A stretch of DNA of 64,000 nt from Streptomyces sp. TRM68416 (GCF_014596915.1 NZ_JACVWU010000037.1:16601-80600), one strand, 5' to 3'. Positions 54,716-63,522 are shown, counted from the first letter of the stretch. Made by a program: numbers and translations. Notes: a model not told the origin generated them from the letters alone.

Positions 54716-55717
54716 TCAGGCGCGACGGGCCGCGACCCGCTCCGCCGTCGGCCAGCGCACGTCGTGCACCCAGCCGAGGCGTTCGAGGAGGCGGATGACG
54801 GCGGCGGAGGGGTCGAGCTGGCCGCGGTCGACGCCGTGGCGGGCGCTGGTGGGGTCGGCGTGGTGGAGGTTGTGCCAGCTCTCGCCGAACGAGAGCAGTG
54901 CGAAGGGCCACAGGTTGGCGGCCCGGTCGTGGCGCCGGGTGCGGAATGGCCGCTCGCCGATCATGTGGCAGAGGGAGTTCACGCTCCAGGTGACGTGGTG
55001 GAGGAGGGCGATGCGGACGAGTCCCGCCCACAGCAGGGCGGTCAGCGCGTGCACCCAGGTACCGCCGATGAGCCAGCCCGCCGCGAACGGCAGGGCGAGG
55101 GTGAGGACGCACAGCGCCGGGAAGGCGCGGGCGACGGCGCGGATGTCGCGGTCGGCCAGCAGGTCGGGGGCGTAACGCTCCGGCGGCGTAAGGTCGTTGC
55201 GGAAGAGCCAGCCGACATGCGCGTGCACCAGCCCGCGCAACTGGCCGCGCAGATGCGTGCCGTGGCGGTACGGCGAGTGCGGGTCGCCGGGCCGGTCGGT
55301 GAAGGCGTGGTGGCGCCGGTGGGTGGCGACCCAGCCGATGACATCGCCTTGGAAACTCATCGAGCCGGCCACCGCGAGCGCGATCCGCACGGGACGGACG
55401 GCCCGGTAGCCGCCGTGGGTGAGACCACGGTGGAAGCCGACCGTGACGCCGAGGCCGGTGATCGTGTAGAGGGCGAGGGCGAGCACGATGTCGGCGGGAT
55501 GGATGAGGCTCCCCCACAGCAACCAGCCGGCCAGGCCGAGCGCCACGAACGGCAGGACGACGATCACCGCCGTCACCGTGACATACAGCCGGTCACTGCC
55601 GCTTCGCGCGGGCGCTAGGCCGTCCGGCGGGAAGGGGGACGTCCCGTCGTAGCCCGGGGGAGGCGGGGCGGCGCGCGACGGTGTGACCGTCGTGGACGTG
55701 GTCGGACTGAGTGGCAT
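54716..55717 (-). CDS. Acyl-CoA/fatty-acid desaturase
   Basis: A 333-residue membrane di-iron enzyme with the three histidine boxes HRGLTH, HRRHH and HNLHH and about four membrane helices. It is a delta-9 type fatty acyl desaturase that adjusts membrane fluidity, fitting a cold or stress island. Start 55717 follows GAGGAGCC. Confidence 0.92.
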   Translation of the reverse strand: MPLSPTTSTTVTPSRAAPPPPGYDGTSPFPPDGLAPARSGSDRLYVTVTAVIVVLPFVALGLAGWLLWGSLIHPADIVLALALYTITGLGVTVGFHRGLTHGGYRAVRPVRIALAVAGSMSFQGDVIGWVATHRRHHAFTDRPGDPHSPYRHGTHLRGQLRGLVHAHVGWLFRNDLTPPERYAPDLLADRDIRAVARAFPALCVLTLALPFAAGWLIGGTWVHALTALLWAGLVRIALLHHVTWSVNSLCHMIGERPFRTRRHDRAANLWPFALLSFGESWHNLHHADPTSARHGVDRGQLDPSAAVIRLLERLGWVHDVRWPTAERVAARRA

Positions 55718-56024
55718 ACGTGGCTCCTCGGCCTGGATGCGGATGGCGCGGCCGGGGTCACGGGCTGCCCATGGGATGGGAGTCGCGAGGAGGGGGCCGG
55801 ACACCGGCTACGAAGCGCCTCGCTCTCTCCACCGTACTCCCGCACGCTCCGGGACGAGGCGGACCGGTTCGCGTGGCGACCGCGTTGACACGGACCGTGG
55901 CCGGACGTTGACTGGCAGCACGGTGCAAGGCCATGCCACCCCGGAACACACGGCGAAGCATTCCGCCTTCCCGCCTCGCCCAGACCCGCGGGAACCCACC
56001 TACCGGACAACAGTGAGGCCCGCC
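55718..56024. other. Divergent intergenic region, desaturase and CsbD genes
   Basis: About 305 bases holding promoters for the minus-strand desaturase and the plus-strand CsbD-like gene. No gene or strong repeat is evident. Confidence 0.35.
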
Positions 56025-56216
56025 ATGACCGCTTCACGGACCATCAGGAACCAGGCGCAGACGATGAAGGGCAGGATCACGGAAGAGCTCGGCCGGGTCA
56101 CCCGCAACAGGCGACTTCAGCGCCGAGGCAGGACCGACCGGGTTGCCGGAAGCCTGAAGCAGGCCGTCGAGAAGGCCAAGGGCGCCTTCGGGCGTAGCGG
56201 CAGCGGCCCTCGATGA
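56025..56216 (+). CDS. CsbD-like general stress protein
   Basis: A 63-residue, strongly basic small protein: QAQTMKGRITEELGRVTRNR and VAGSLKQAVEKAKGAFG, the CsbD repeat style. CsbD proteins are general stress proteins of unknown mechanism. ATGA overlap couples it to the next gene. Confidence 0.8.
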   Translation: MTASRTIRNQAQTMKGRITEELGRVTRNRRLQRRGRTDRVAGSLKQAVEKAKGAFGRSGSGPR

Positions 56217-56560
56217 TGTACGACCAGACGCGCGCCCAGCAGCCCGCCGGCCAGCCCCGGGGCCCCGCCGAGCGCCGTACCCCAGGCCCGGAGCCGCTGC
56301 TCCCGTCGGCCGAACAGGACAAGATCGTCCAGTCCCTCCGGCACGCTCTCAACACCTTCGCCGAGCGTCCGCTCGAGGCGCTGGAAGAGGCCGAGAGCGC
56401 CTATGACGAAGCCACCGCCCAGCTGGTGAGCGCCCTCGCGGAACGGCGGCGTGTCCTGCGCGCCGGCTGGCAGGACCAGGCCCCGGAGGCACAGTCCGAC
56501 GGACTCCGGCTCGCGCTGAGGCAGTACCGGGAGATCACCCAGCGACTGCTCCACATCTAG
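56213..56560 (+). CDS. Small helical protein coupled to the CsbD-like gene
   Basis: A 115-residue protein with a disordered Pro-rich start and a helical body (KIVQSLRHALNTFAERPLEAL, ESAYDEATAQLVSALAERRR). No known motif. The start overlaps the CsbD stop by 4 bases, so the two are likely partners in stress response. Confidence 0.65.
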   Translation: MMYDQTRAQQPAGQPRGPAERRTPGPEPLLPSAEQDKIVQSLRHALNTFAERPLEALEEAESAYDEATAQLVSALAERRRVLRAGWQDQAPEAQSDGLRLALRQYREITQRLLHI

Positions 56561-56590
56561 GCGCCCACTCCTCCGCACCGCAGGGGAGCG

Positions 56591-56707
56591 CGGAGTAGTG
56601 TGGACAGTACCGAGGGCATTTCGCACACCGGCTACCATGCCGGGTCGTTCTTGGCGAAAGATGAAACCCGGGCCGCCGCAGAGGCGGCCCGGAGACGGGT
56701 CCGCATC
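56591..56707 (+). promoter_or_regulatory. Conserved two-hairpin leader, copy 3
   Basis: TAGTGT near 56595, GCATTTCGCACACCGG, hairpin CCGGC/GCCGG around TACCAT, GTCGTTCTTGGCGA, a strong second stem GGGCCGCC/GGCGGCCC, then GGAGACGGGTCCGC before the start codon. Confidence 0.7.
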
Positions 56708-57304
56708 ATGTCGGCGACCTTGCTTCCACCCCTGCCGCAACCCGAGCCCGTCGCAGCCCCGGCCGCGCGTCTCGCCCTGAAGACCGACGGCACCTCCCGT
56801 GGACTCCTGGACGGTGCCTGGTGGCCCCGCTCCCGGGATCTGCTGAGCGAACTGCCGGCACTGACCGACGTGTTGGACCCCTTGTGGGGCCGCATCACCC
56901 GCATCGCCGTCAACCCTGAGCACTGGCCGGTCATCCCCCGCAAGGTTCCCGTGGACGGCCACATCGTCAAGGTCGGCTGGTTCACCCCGGAAATCGACCC
57001 GCACAAGCTGCTGCTGCTCTCTTACGGCACCGGCCGCTGGGACCTGCTGGTCATCCCGCCGGAGACCGGCGCGGAGTCGGCGGCCCGTCTGATGGCTGCC
57101 GCGTCGGACTACGACGGGCCGCCACTGACTGCGAGCGCGCTCATCGCCGCGGACGAGGTCCGGCACGGAGTCTCCCCGACCGGCGGGCCACTGGAGCCGG
57201 ACGAGGCATGGGAGTACGAGGGCGGCGCCTCGGCCGTGGCCGCGGCCGTTCCGGAACAGACCGGTCCGCCCGGCCGGGCCAGCCGCCTGATCGTCGGTAT
57301 GTGA
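56708..57304 (+). CDS. DUF5994-like stress-region protein, paralogue 3
   Basis: A 198-residue family member, same length as the one at 50916: LLDGAWWPRSRDLLSELPAL, DVLDPLWGRITRIAVNP, VIPRKVPVDGHIVKVGWF, DPHKLLLLSY, RWDLLVIPPET, and a C-terminus with an acidic EWEYEGG-like stretch ending RLIVGM. Start at 56708 follows the leader and GGAGACGGG. The small membrane protein gene follows 10 bases later. Confidence 0.87.
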   Translation: MSATLLPPLPQPEPVAAPAARLALKTDGTSRGLLDGAWWPRSRDLLSELPALTDVLDPLWGRITRIAVNPEHWPVIPRKVPVDGHIVKVGWFTPEIDPHKLLLLSYGTGRWDLLVIPPETGAESAARLMAAASDYDGPPLTASALIAADEVRHGVSPTGGPLEPDEAWEYEGGASAVAAAVPEQTGPPGRASRLIVGM

Positions 57305-57314
57305 GGTGGTCGCC

Positions 57315-57590
57315 ATGAACGCCTTCCTGACGGCCGCCGCCTTCATCGTCCTCATCGCAGCGGCGGCATACGTGATCCACCGGCTCAACATCCAGCACGC
57401 CGAGAGAATCGCCGTGCACCGGTACAGCGCCCCCCTGCCCGGCCGCCGCGGCCGCGGCACCCCGCAGCCCTCGGTGGGACCGGACCGGTCCGAGTGGCCG
57501 ACCACCGGCGAACGGCGGGACCACCGCGACGGGGGCCGCGGCCGGTTCCCGCCGCGCCGCCGCCGCAGCCGTACCACTCACCACAGGTGA
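57315..57590 (+). CDS. Small single-span membrane protein, paralogue 2
   Basis: A 91-residue protein with one N-terminal helix (LTAAAFIVLIAAAAYVI), then HRLNIQHAERIAVHRYS and a basic tail. It shares HRLNxQHxERI and RYSxxLPG with the protein at 51485. GTG 57306 is an alternative start. Again directly downstream of a DUF5994-like gene. Confidence 0.75.
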   Translation: MNAFLTAAAFIVLIAAAAYVIHRLNIQHAERIAVHRYSAPLPGRRGRGTPQPSVGPDRSEWPTTGERRDHRDGGRGRFPPRRRRSRTTHHR

Positions 57591-57659
57591 CCAGGCGGTT
57601 TCCGTCGCCGGGCCTATGACTGTGCAAGGAGCGGGCCGGGTCCCATGAACCGAGGCGTC

Positions 57660-57971
57660 ATGGCTCTTCCGCAGCTGAACATCTACCGGCACGACCGGGG
57701 CAGGCGAGCACTGATCACCCTGGCCGGCGAGATCGACCCGGCCACCGCACCCCAGGTGCGGACCGCTCTGGAGCGGTGCCTGAGTGACGGCCTTACCACC
57801 ATCGACGTCGATCTGACCGCCGTCGGCCGCTGCGACAGCAGCGGCCTGAGCGTCTTCCTCCATGCGTCGCGGCACGCCGCCGAGACCCACGCGTCCCTGC
57901 GACTGCACCACCCGTCCCCGCAGACCACACGGCTCCTCACGGACAGCGGCTCCGATCTTCTGCTCCTGTGA
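57660..57971 (+). CDS. STAS-domain anti-sigma factor antagonist, copy 1
   Basis: A 103-residue STAS protein (ALITLAGEIDPATAPQVRTAL, TIDVDLTAVGRCDSSGLSVF) with the phosphorylatable serine in CDSSGL. Partner switching with an RsbW-type kinase is the known role. ATG 57660 is chosen because GAACCGAGGCGTC directly before it is conserved before the second STAS gene; ATG 57645 is an alternative. Confidence 0.87.
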   Translation: MALPQLNIYRHDRGRRALITLAGEIDPATAPQVRTALERCLSDGLTTIDVDLTAVGRCDSSGLSVFLHASRHAAETHASLRLHHPSPQTTRLLTDSGSDLLLL

Positions 57972-58266
57972 GGGCTCCGGGAGAGATGTGGTGCACAACG
58001 GGACCCAGAGCCATCTGTTCCGATCGGGTGTGACATGCCGCCTCTGGCGTAATGGGCTGTTCGGCGCGGCCAGCCGCGTCACTCTGTGCGGGTTGATCGC
58101 GGTCGTGTCAGGAGCCCGTGTGTACAGATCACGTGAGCGGGTCGAGCGCATCCGCCGTGACCGCAGGACGGACCGCGCATGTCGCTGCGGGCGCTGGACT
58201 CGCGGCACGAGGTGAGCATGGACACGGCGGCCGAAGCTTCGACGACGCCGGTGCGGGAGTGCAGTC

Positions 58267-59508
58267 ATGGCGGAAGGTGAGCGCCGGCCCGACGAGGGAG
58301 TGCTGGACCGGTCGGAAGGGTTCGGTGAGCGGCTGCTGGGGGTGCTGCTGGACCGGGCGCACGAGATGCCGCCGCAGCTGATCGCCCCGCTGATCGCGGA
58401 AGAGGTGGCCAGGGTCGGGGGCCGCGACGTCTCGATCCTGCTGCAGGACTACGGGCAGCTGGTGTTGGTGCCGTTGCCGGGTCGGCGGCTGTTGGTCGGC
58501 AAGCCTGAGCCGATCGGTGACTCTCCCGCCGGCACGGCCTTTCTGCAGGCGACCACTGTCGAGGTGCCGCAGTCCGACGGCGTCCGGATGTACCTGCCGT
58601 TGCTGGACGGCAGCGACCAGGTGGGCGTGATGGCCCTCACCCTGGACACCGTCGATGACGACGACCGGCGGCTGCTGCGCAGGCTCGCCGGCCTGGTCGC
58701 CGACATGCTGGTCACCAAGCACAGCTACACCGATCAGTTCTTCTTCGTCCGGCGCCGCGAACCGATGAGCGTGGCCGCGGAGATCCAGTGGTCCCTGCTG
58801 CCGCCGCTGGCGATGTCCGTCCCGCAGGTCGCGGTGGCCGGAATCCTGGAGCCCGCCTACGACGTCGCAGGCGACAGCTTCGACTACGCCCTCAACGAGG
58901 ACATCCTGCACGTGGCCATGGTCGATGCGATGGGCCACGGCCTGGACGCCGCCACGATGGCGACCGTCGCCGTCGGGGCCTACCGGCACGCCAGACGTGC
59001 CGACATCGGCCTGTCCGAGATCTACACGTTCATGGACCGGGCGATCGCCGAGCAGTTCGGGCCCGACCACTTCGTCACCGCCCAGATGATGCGTCTGAAC
59101 ATCACGACGGGCCACCTGCAATGGGTGAACGCGGGCCACCCCGCACCGCTGCTGATCCGTGACCACAAGGTCGTCCGGCAACTGGCAGGCCCGACCACCT
59201 TGCCCGTCGGCTTCGGCGGCGAAGAGCCCCGGATCAGCGCGCAGATGCTCCAACGCGGCGACCGGGTGCTGTGCTTCACCGACGGCCTGATCGAGGAGCA
59301 CGAAGCCGGCGAAGAACAATTCGGCGAGGAGCAGCTCATCCACTGGGTCAACCGCATCGAACACACAGAGAAGGGAGTACGAGCGGTGGTGCGCTCACTC
59401 TCCCACGCCCTGAAGCAGGAACGGGGCGGCCGCACCACCGACGACGCGACCCTCTTCCTGTTCGAATGGCGAGGGGGCGCCGCCGACCACCTCACCCTCC
59501 TGGAGTGA
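58267..59508 (+). CDS. SpoIIE-type PP2C phosphatase with GAF-like sensor domain
   Basis: A 413-residue phosphatase. About residues 25-165 look like a GAF-like sensor (GRDVSILLQDYGQLVLVPL, RMYLPLLDGSDQVGVMAL). The SpoIIE/RsbU domain has EIQWSLLPP, AYDVAGDSFDYAL, VDAMGHGLDAA, WVNAGHPAPLLI and CFTDGLIE. It would dephosphorylate STAS antagonists such as the neighbours on both sides and so release sigma factors under stress. Confidence 0.9.
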   Translation: MAEGERRPDEGVLDRSEGFGERLLGVLLDRAHEMPPQLIAPLIAEEVARVGGRDVSILLQDYGQLVLVPLPGRRLLVGKPEPIGDSPAGTAFLQATTVEVPQSDGVRMYLPLLDGSDQVGVMALTLDTVDDDDRRLLRRLAGLVADMLVTKHSYTDQFFFVRRREPMSVAAEIQWSLLPPLAMSVPQVAVAGILEPAYDVAGDSFDYALNEDILHVAMVDAMGHGLDAATMATVAVGAYRHARRADIGLSEIYTFMDRAIAEQFGPDHFVTAQMMRLNITTGHLQWVNAGHPAPLLIRDHKVVRQLAGPTTLPVGFGGEEPRISAQMLQRGDRVLCFTDGLIEEHEAGEEQFGEEQLIHWVNRIEHTEKGVRAVVRSLSHALKQERGGRTTDDATLFLFEWRGGAADHLTLLE

Positions 59509-59873
59509 GCCGACCACGGCACGACCGGCTCCGTCATGCGAGCCACCGCGTGTTTTGCACCGTCCATATCCTGAGATTGGGCTGCTTCAGACCGTCCGTC
59601 GCCCGACGTGAGGACTACTCTGCTGTGCAGACGCCCCAGACCCCGGCGGCATGCTGTTGCTGAACACAGATGGCTGCGGGGTGCGGACTCTTCGCCTGTC
59701 ACCCGGCGCCTCCCTGGAGAGAACTGGGTGGTCCTCCGTCCTGCTGCGCAGGCTGCCGGACCGGCCGCTGCTCTGCCTCCGCCCGAAAATACGCCCCTGC
59801 CGGGGGCGCGCCCGGAGGGCCGGAACTCCGGCTCACCGTGCCGCTGCCGGATGGTCTTCCGAACCGAGGCGTC
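59509..59873. other. Intergenic region before second STAS gene
   Basis: About 365 bases. No convincing gene. The sequence just before 59874 (GAACCGAGGCGTC) repeats that before the first STAS gene and includes its ribosome site, so the two genes share a duplicated 5' region. Confidence 0.45.
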
Positions 59874-60299
59874 ATGCCCCTCTCACAGCTCACCGTCCAC
59901 CGCCATGACCAAAGGAAACAGGCGCTGATCACCCTGTCCGGTGAGATCGACCTCGAATCCGCGCCGTTGGTGCGCGAGTCCCTGGAACGGTGCCTGCGGG
60001 ACGGTATGCGCACCATCGACGTCGACCTCACCCCCGTCACCTTCTGCGACTGCAGCGGACTCAACTCGTTCCTCCACGCTGCGCAGCAGACCACCGTGGC
60101 CGGTGGGACCCTGCGACTGCACCATCCGCCGAGGACACTGGCTCGGATTCTCGACCTGGCCGGCTGCGGGTCCCTGCTCCTCGGCCTTCCGTTCGACCAC
60201 CTGCCCTCTCCTCTCGGTGACACCCCGGCCGCGCCCTGTCCGGCCCCGCCGCACCGGTCTGTCCCGCTTGCGCCTGTTCTCTCGGGTGATGTGGCATGA
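59874..60299 (+). CDS. STAS-domain anti-sigma factor antagonist, copy 2
   Basis: A 141-residue STAS protein similar to copy 1 (ALITLSGEIDLESAPLVRESL, TIDVDLTPVTFCDCSGLNSF) with serine in DCSGL, plus a Pro-rich C-terminal tail of about 40 residues absent from copy 1. The stop overlaps the next gene by 4 bases. Confidence 0.87.
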   Translation: MPLSQLTVHRHDQRKQALITLSGEIDLESAPLVRESLERCLRDGMRTIDVDLTPVTFCDCSGLNSFLHAAQQTTVAGGTLRLHHPPRTLARILDLAGCGSLLLGLPFDHLPSPLGDTPAAPCPAPPHRSVPLAPVLSGDVA

Positions 60300-60967
60300 C
60301 GGCCGAGCCCGGGCGGGGACAGTCGCTGAAGCCGGGGGACGGCCAGCCGCCCGCCATGGCTCCGGCGCGGTTGCGTCGGCTGAGCCGTTGGCTGGTGGAG
60401 GACCTGCGTGAGGATCTGGTGGCTCTGTACGTGGAGTCCCGCGCAACTCCGCCGGGTGATCCGTACCGCTGTCCCAGCCGCCAGAACTTCCTGAACCGTC
60501 TCACTGCGGACATGCGTCGACCGGGATTCGCCATGGTGATCGCCGAGACGGACAGCCTGACGGGATGCGCCTTCGGATTCCCGGTCGGCGGCGACGGCTC
60601 CTGGTGGCTCGGATTCGACGGAGTATTGCCGCGCAGCGTCGGGCAACTGACGGTGTCCGGCAACGTCTTCGCGTTCGCTGCCATCCTGATCCGGCCGCAC
60701 CCCCAGGACCGGGCACTCGCCCGCCGTGTGCAGGAGCGGCTGCTGACCGATCATCAGGCATCGCTCGGCGCCACTCTGGTGGACCGGGCCGATCGCCCAA
60801 CCCTCGCTGCGCTCCGCTCCTGGGGGTGGCTGGACATCGGAGAGCTTCGCAGGCCACTGGGCACCACCACGTTCCGCGCGCTGGTACTTCCCTTCGGGGA
60901 ACGCACCACGGCGAGGATGGAGGGCCTTGTCACGGTGCCCGGAGACGGTGGCCCCAGTGCGGCCTGA
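60296..60967 (+). CDS. GNAT-like protein in the partner-switching island
   Basis: A 223-residue protein with GNAT-like features: FAMVIAETDSLTGCAFGFPV, FAFAAILIRPHPQDRALAR and RPTLAALRSWGW, the last typical of the end of an acetyltransferase fold. The acetyl-CoA loop (QxxGxG/A) is not clearly kept (HPQDRALAR). Acetyltransferase activity is uncertain. Coupled to the STAS gene before it. Confidence 0.6.
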   Translation: MTAEPGRGQSLKPGDGQPPAMAPARLRRLSRWLVEDLREDLVALYVESRATPPGDPYRCPSRQNFLNRLTADMRRPGFAMVIAETDSLTGCAFGFPVGGDGSWWLGFDGVLPRSVGQLTVSGNVFAFAAILIRPHPQDRALARRVQERLLTDHQASLGATLVDRADRPTLAALRSWGWLDIGELRRPLGTTTFRALVLPFGERTTARMEGLVTVPGDGGPSAA

Positions 60968-61718
60968 CAGGCGGTCGACCCGCATTCGGATGCTGGTGGC
61001 CGAGCAGGCGGTCCGACGAGGTGCCCGGGTGAGTGTGGTGGACGTATGCACCGCGGCCGTGGCCGCGCTGCCGGTCGGCGGGGCCGGACTGTCGGCGATG
61101 TCCAAGGCCGCGGCGAGCCATCCGCTGTGCAGCACCGACGACATCAGCGAGCAACTGGAGGAGCTCCAGCTCACGCTGGGCGAGGGGCCCTGCGTGGACG
61201 CCTTTGTGCGCGGCTCGGCCGTCTTGACACCCGATCTGCTCATCACTGAACTTCAGGATCACTGGACCGTGTTCGCCGATGCGGCCCTGGAAGCCGGAGC
61301 CCGCGCGGTGTTCTCGCTCCCTCTGCAGAAGGGAGCGATCAGCCCGGGGGTTCTGGACCTTTACGCCAACATTCCGACCGTGCTGAACACGGAGGAACTG
61401 GCCGATGCACTGGCGTTCGCCGATCTCGCGACGCTTCTCCTGCTCGACACGAGGATCGACGAGACGGGCGCACCGACCGGCGAGCCTATGGCGGACCGCA
61501 GCTTCGCGGACCTGGGCGCCTACCGAGCGGAGATCGACCAGGCCAGCGGAATGCTCACGGCTCAGCTCGGAGTCGGCATCGAAGAAGCCTTCGTCCGGCT
61601 CCGCGCCTACGCCTATACGCGGGGACGCCGGCTCGCAGACGTGGCCGCCGACGTGGTGGCCCGACGGCTTCGTTTCTCCCCGGACGCGGAGCCGGATCAG
61701 GACGAGGAGGACACCTGA
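60954..61718 (+). CDS. GAF-ANTAR transcription antiterminator regulator, copy 1
   Basis: A 254-residue protein: a GAF-like domain (VDVCTAAVAALPVGGAGLSAM, LGEGPCVDAF) and a C-terminal ANTAR RNA-binding domain (EIDQASGMLTAQLGVGIEEAF, RLRAYAYTRGRRLADVAADVV). ANTAR proteins bind dual hexanucleotide loops in leaders and prevent termination. Start is set at GTG 60954, overlapping the preceding stop; TTG 60927 and ATG 60990 are possible. Confidence 0.87.
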   Translation, partial: PVRPDRRSTRIRMLVAEQAVRRGARVSVVDVCTAAVAALPVGGAGLSAMSKAAASHPLCSTDDISEQLEELQLTLGEGPCVDAFVRGSAVLTPDLLITELQDHWTVFADAALEAGARAVFSLPLQKGAISPGVLDLYANIPTVLNTEELADALAFADLATLLLLDTRIDETGAPTGEPMADRSFADLGAYRAEIDQASGMLTAQLGVGIEEAFVRLRAYAYTRGRRLADVAADVVARRLRFSPDAEPDQDEEDT

Positions 61719-61797
61719 CGTGTGGGTCCCGGCCGAGGAACGTGCCGTACTTCCCGCCCCTTCGGGCAGGGACTAGTCTCAATTGAGGGTGCCCACG

Positions 61798-62514
61798 ATG
61801 GACCAACAGCTTCTGGCCAAGACCTTCGTCGAGCTGGCCGACAATCTGGTCGCCGACTTCGACCTCATCGATTTCCTGCGCCTGCTGACCGACCGCTGCG
61901 TCGGCATGCTGGATGTGAGTGCCGCCGGGGTGTTGCTCGCCGACCGGGACGGCAGACTCCGCGTCATGGCCGCCTCCGACGAACAGGTGCGCCTGCTGGA
62001 GCTCTTCCAGCTCCAGAACGACGAAGGCCCCTGCCTCGAGTGCTTCCGCACGGGCGTACCGGTGATCGTCCCCGACCTCGGTACGGCGACCGCCCGCTGG
62101 CCGCGCTTCGCGGTGGCGGCCCAGCGCAGCGGGTTCGGGGCGGTCCAGGCTCTGCCCATGCGGTTGCGGGACGAGATCGTCGGCGCCCTGAACCTCTTCC
62201 GCACCGCCCCCGGCCCCTTCGACCCGGCCGCCACACCCGTCGCCCAGGCCCTGGCCGACGTCGCCACCATCAGCCTGCTGCAACAACGCACCGCTCAGCG
62301 CAGCACGGTGCTCAACGAACAGCTGCAGACGGCGCTGAACAGCCGGGTACTGATCGAACAGGCCAAGGGGAAGCTCGCCGAACGCCAGGACATCGACATG
62401 GAGCAGGCGTTCACCGCGCTGCGCGGCTACGCCCGCTCCCACAACCGGCGCCTGGCCGATGTGGCCCGCGCCCTCATCGACAGTTCCGAACCCCTCACCG
62501 GCCTGGGGTCCTGA
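61798..62514 (+). CDS. GAF-ANTAR regulator, copy 2
   Basis: A 238-residue GAF-ANTAR protein: GAF with GPCLECFRTGVPVIVPDL and VQALPMRLRDEIVGALNLF; ANTAR with RVLIEQAKGKLAERQDIDM and FTALRGYARSHNRRLADVARAL. ATG 61798 is 8 bases after GAGGGTG. Similar in layout to copy 1, so probably a tandem duplication. Confidence 0.9.
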   Translation: MDQQLLAKTFVELADNLVADFDLIDFLRLLTDRCVGMLDVSAAGVLLADRDGRLRVMAASDEQVRLLELFQLQNDEGPCLECFRTGVPVIVPDLGTATARWPRFAVAAQRSGFGAVQALPMRLRDEIVGALNLFRTAPGPFDPAATPVAQALADVATISLLQQRTAQRSTVLNEQLQTALNSRVLIEQAKGKLAERQDIDMEQAFTALRGYARSHNRRLADVARALIDSSEPLTGLGS

Positions 62515-62876
62515 CCCACGCCCTGCCGGAGCCCGCTATGTGTTGGTGTTGGTCCAACTCCTGCTCGATGAACAGCATCCGCAGCGCGAAGGCTACTGCG
62601 TGGATGCAGACGCACCCATCGCCCCCTGTCCTCAGGGCACCGGCGGTAACCGGGAACGGCCCACACCGCCCGCTGGCGGTCCGGCGCCGCCCGTGGGGCA
62701 ACTGCGGCTGCCTACAGGCGATGCGGAGTGGACAAGGGACGAGGAACCGCACGACCGGTGTTTGAGATCCACGAAGCGGGCTACACAATCGAGGCGTCCG
62801 ACGGCCGTCCTGGACGAAGACACCGGAGAGTTGAGCTCACAGCTCCCGGTGCCGTATCCGCCGGGTGCGCACACCG
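62515..62876. other. Convergent intergenic region
   Basis: About 360 bases between convergent ANTAR genes. Open frames here have weak coding character and no recognisable motif; I see nothing firm in it. Confidence 0.4.
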
Positions 62877-63236
62877 TCATCTCCGGTCCGCCGCGTGGAG
62901 GCGCCTCAGTGCTCGGCGCAGCTCCCGCTGTATCGGTTCCGGCAGCATCCGGTCCCTCGTCGTGGCGACCAGGGCCGCGGCCACGTCCCGGAGCTTGATG
63001 TTGCAGTGCTGCGACACGTCCACCAGCAAGTCCCAGGCCCTCTCGCTGGAACACGGCGCCAGGGCCATCAGCATGCCTCGTGCCTGGTCGATGACCGCAC
63101 GGCTCGCCAGCGCCCGACCCAACTGGTGATTTCTGGCGCGCAGTTCGACGATCTCGGCCAGCAACGCTGCATCCCCCTCAAAGGGCACAGTCCTCAACAG
63201 CCGCTGTTCTTCACGGGGCGGGGTCAATTGGTGCAT
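62877..63236 (-). CDS. ANTAR-domain protein
   Basis: A 119-residue protein with the ANTAR core ALASRAVIDQARGMLMALAP and WDLLVDVSQHCNIKLRDVAAALV, preceded by a short helical stretch (LLAEIVELRARNHQLGRAL) and no GAF domain. Likely RNA-binding; an input partner would have to act in trans. Confidence 0.85.
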   Translation of the reverse strand: MHQLTPPREEQRLLRTVPFEGDAALLAEIVELRARNHQLGRALASRAVIDQARGMLMALAPCSSERAWDLLVDVSQHCNIKLRDVAAALVATTRDRMLPEPIQRELRRALRRLHAADRR

Positions 63237-63291
63237 GGTCGGTACCTCACAGGGCAGTCATCCCGTCCGTGGGTGATCAGCGGCACGCCAG

Positions 63292-63405
63292 TTACCGTTC
63301 GCCGGCCGCACCCGGCTGGTAGGGCAGTCCGTAGTGCCTGAAGACCGCTTCCTCCTCCTCGGCAGGCCGCACATCGTCGGTGCCGATCGAAGGGGCCTGT
63401 TTCAT
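63292..63405 (-). CDS. Possible small protein or C-terminal remnant
   Basis: A 37-residue frame from ATG 63405 reads MKQAPSIGTDDVRPAEEEEA, then VFRHYGLPYQPG and a stop at 63292. The frame stays open upstream (DAIIGPGCLRAGYARTL), so it may be the end of a longer degraded gene. No ribosome site. Function unknown. Confidence 0.3.
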   Translation of the reverse strand: MKQAPSIGTDDVRPAEEEEAVFRHYGLPYQPGAAGER

Positions 63406-63522
63406 CAGCGTTCTGGCATAACCGGCCCTGAGACAGCCCGGCCCGATGATCGCGTCTGCCCTCCCAGGCGGCGACCAGGGCCCCGGCCGCCTCCGAACGC
63501 AACCCGTGGCTACCCGGCCACT

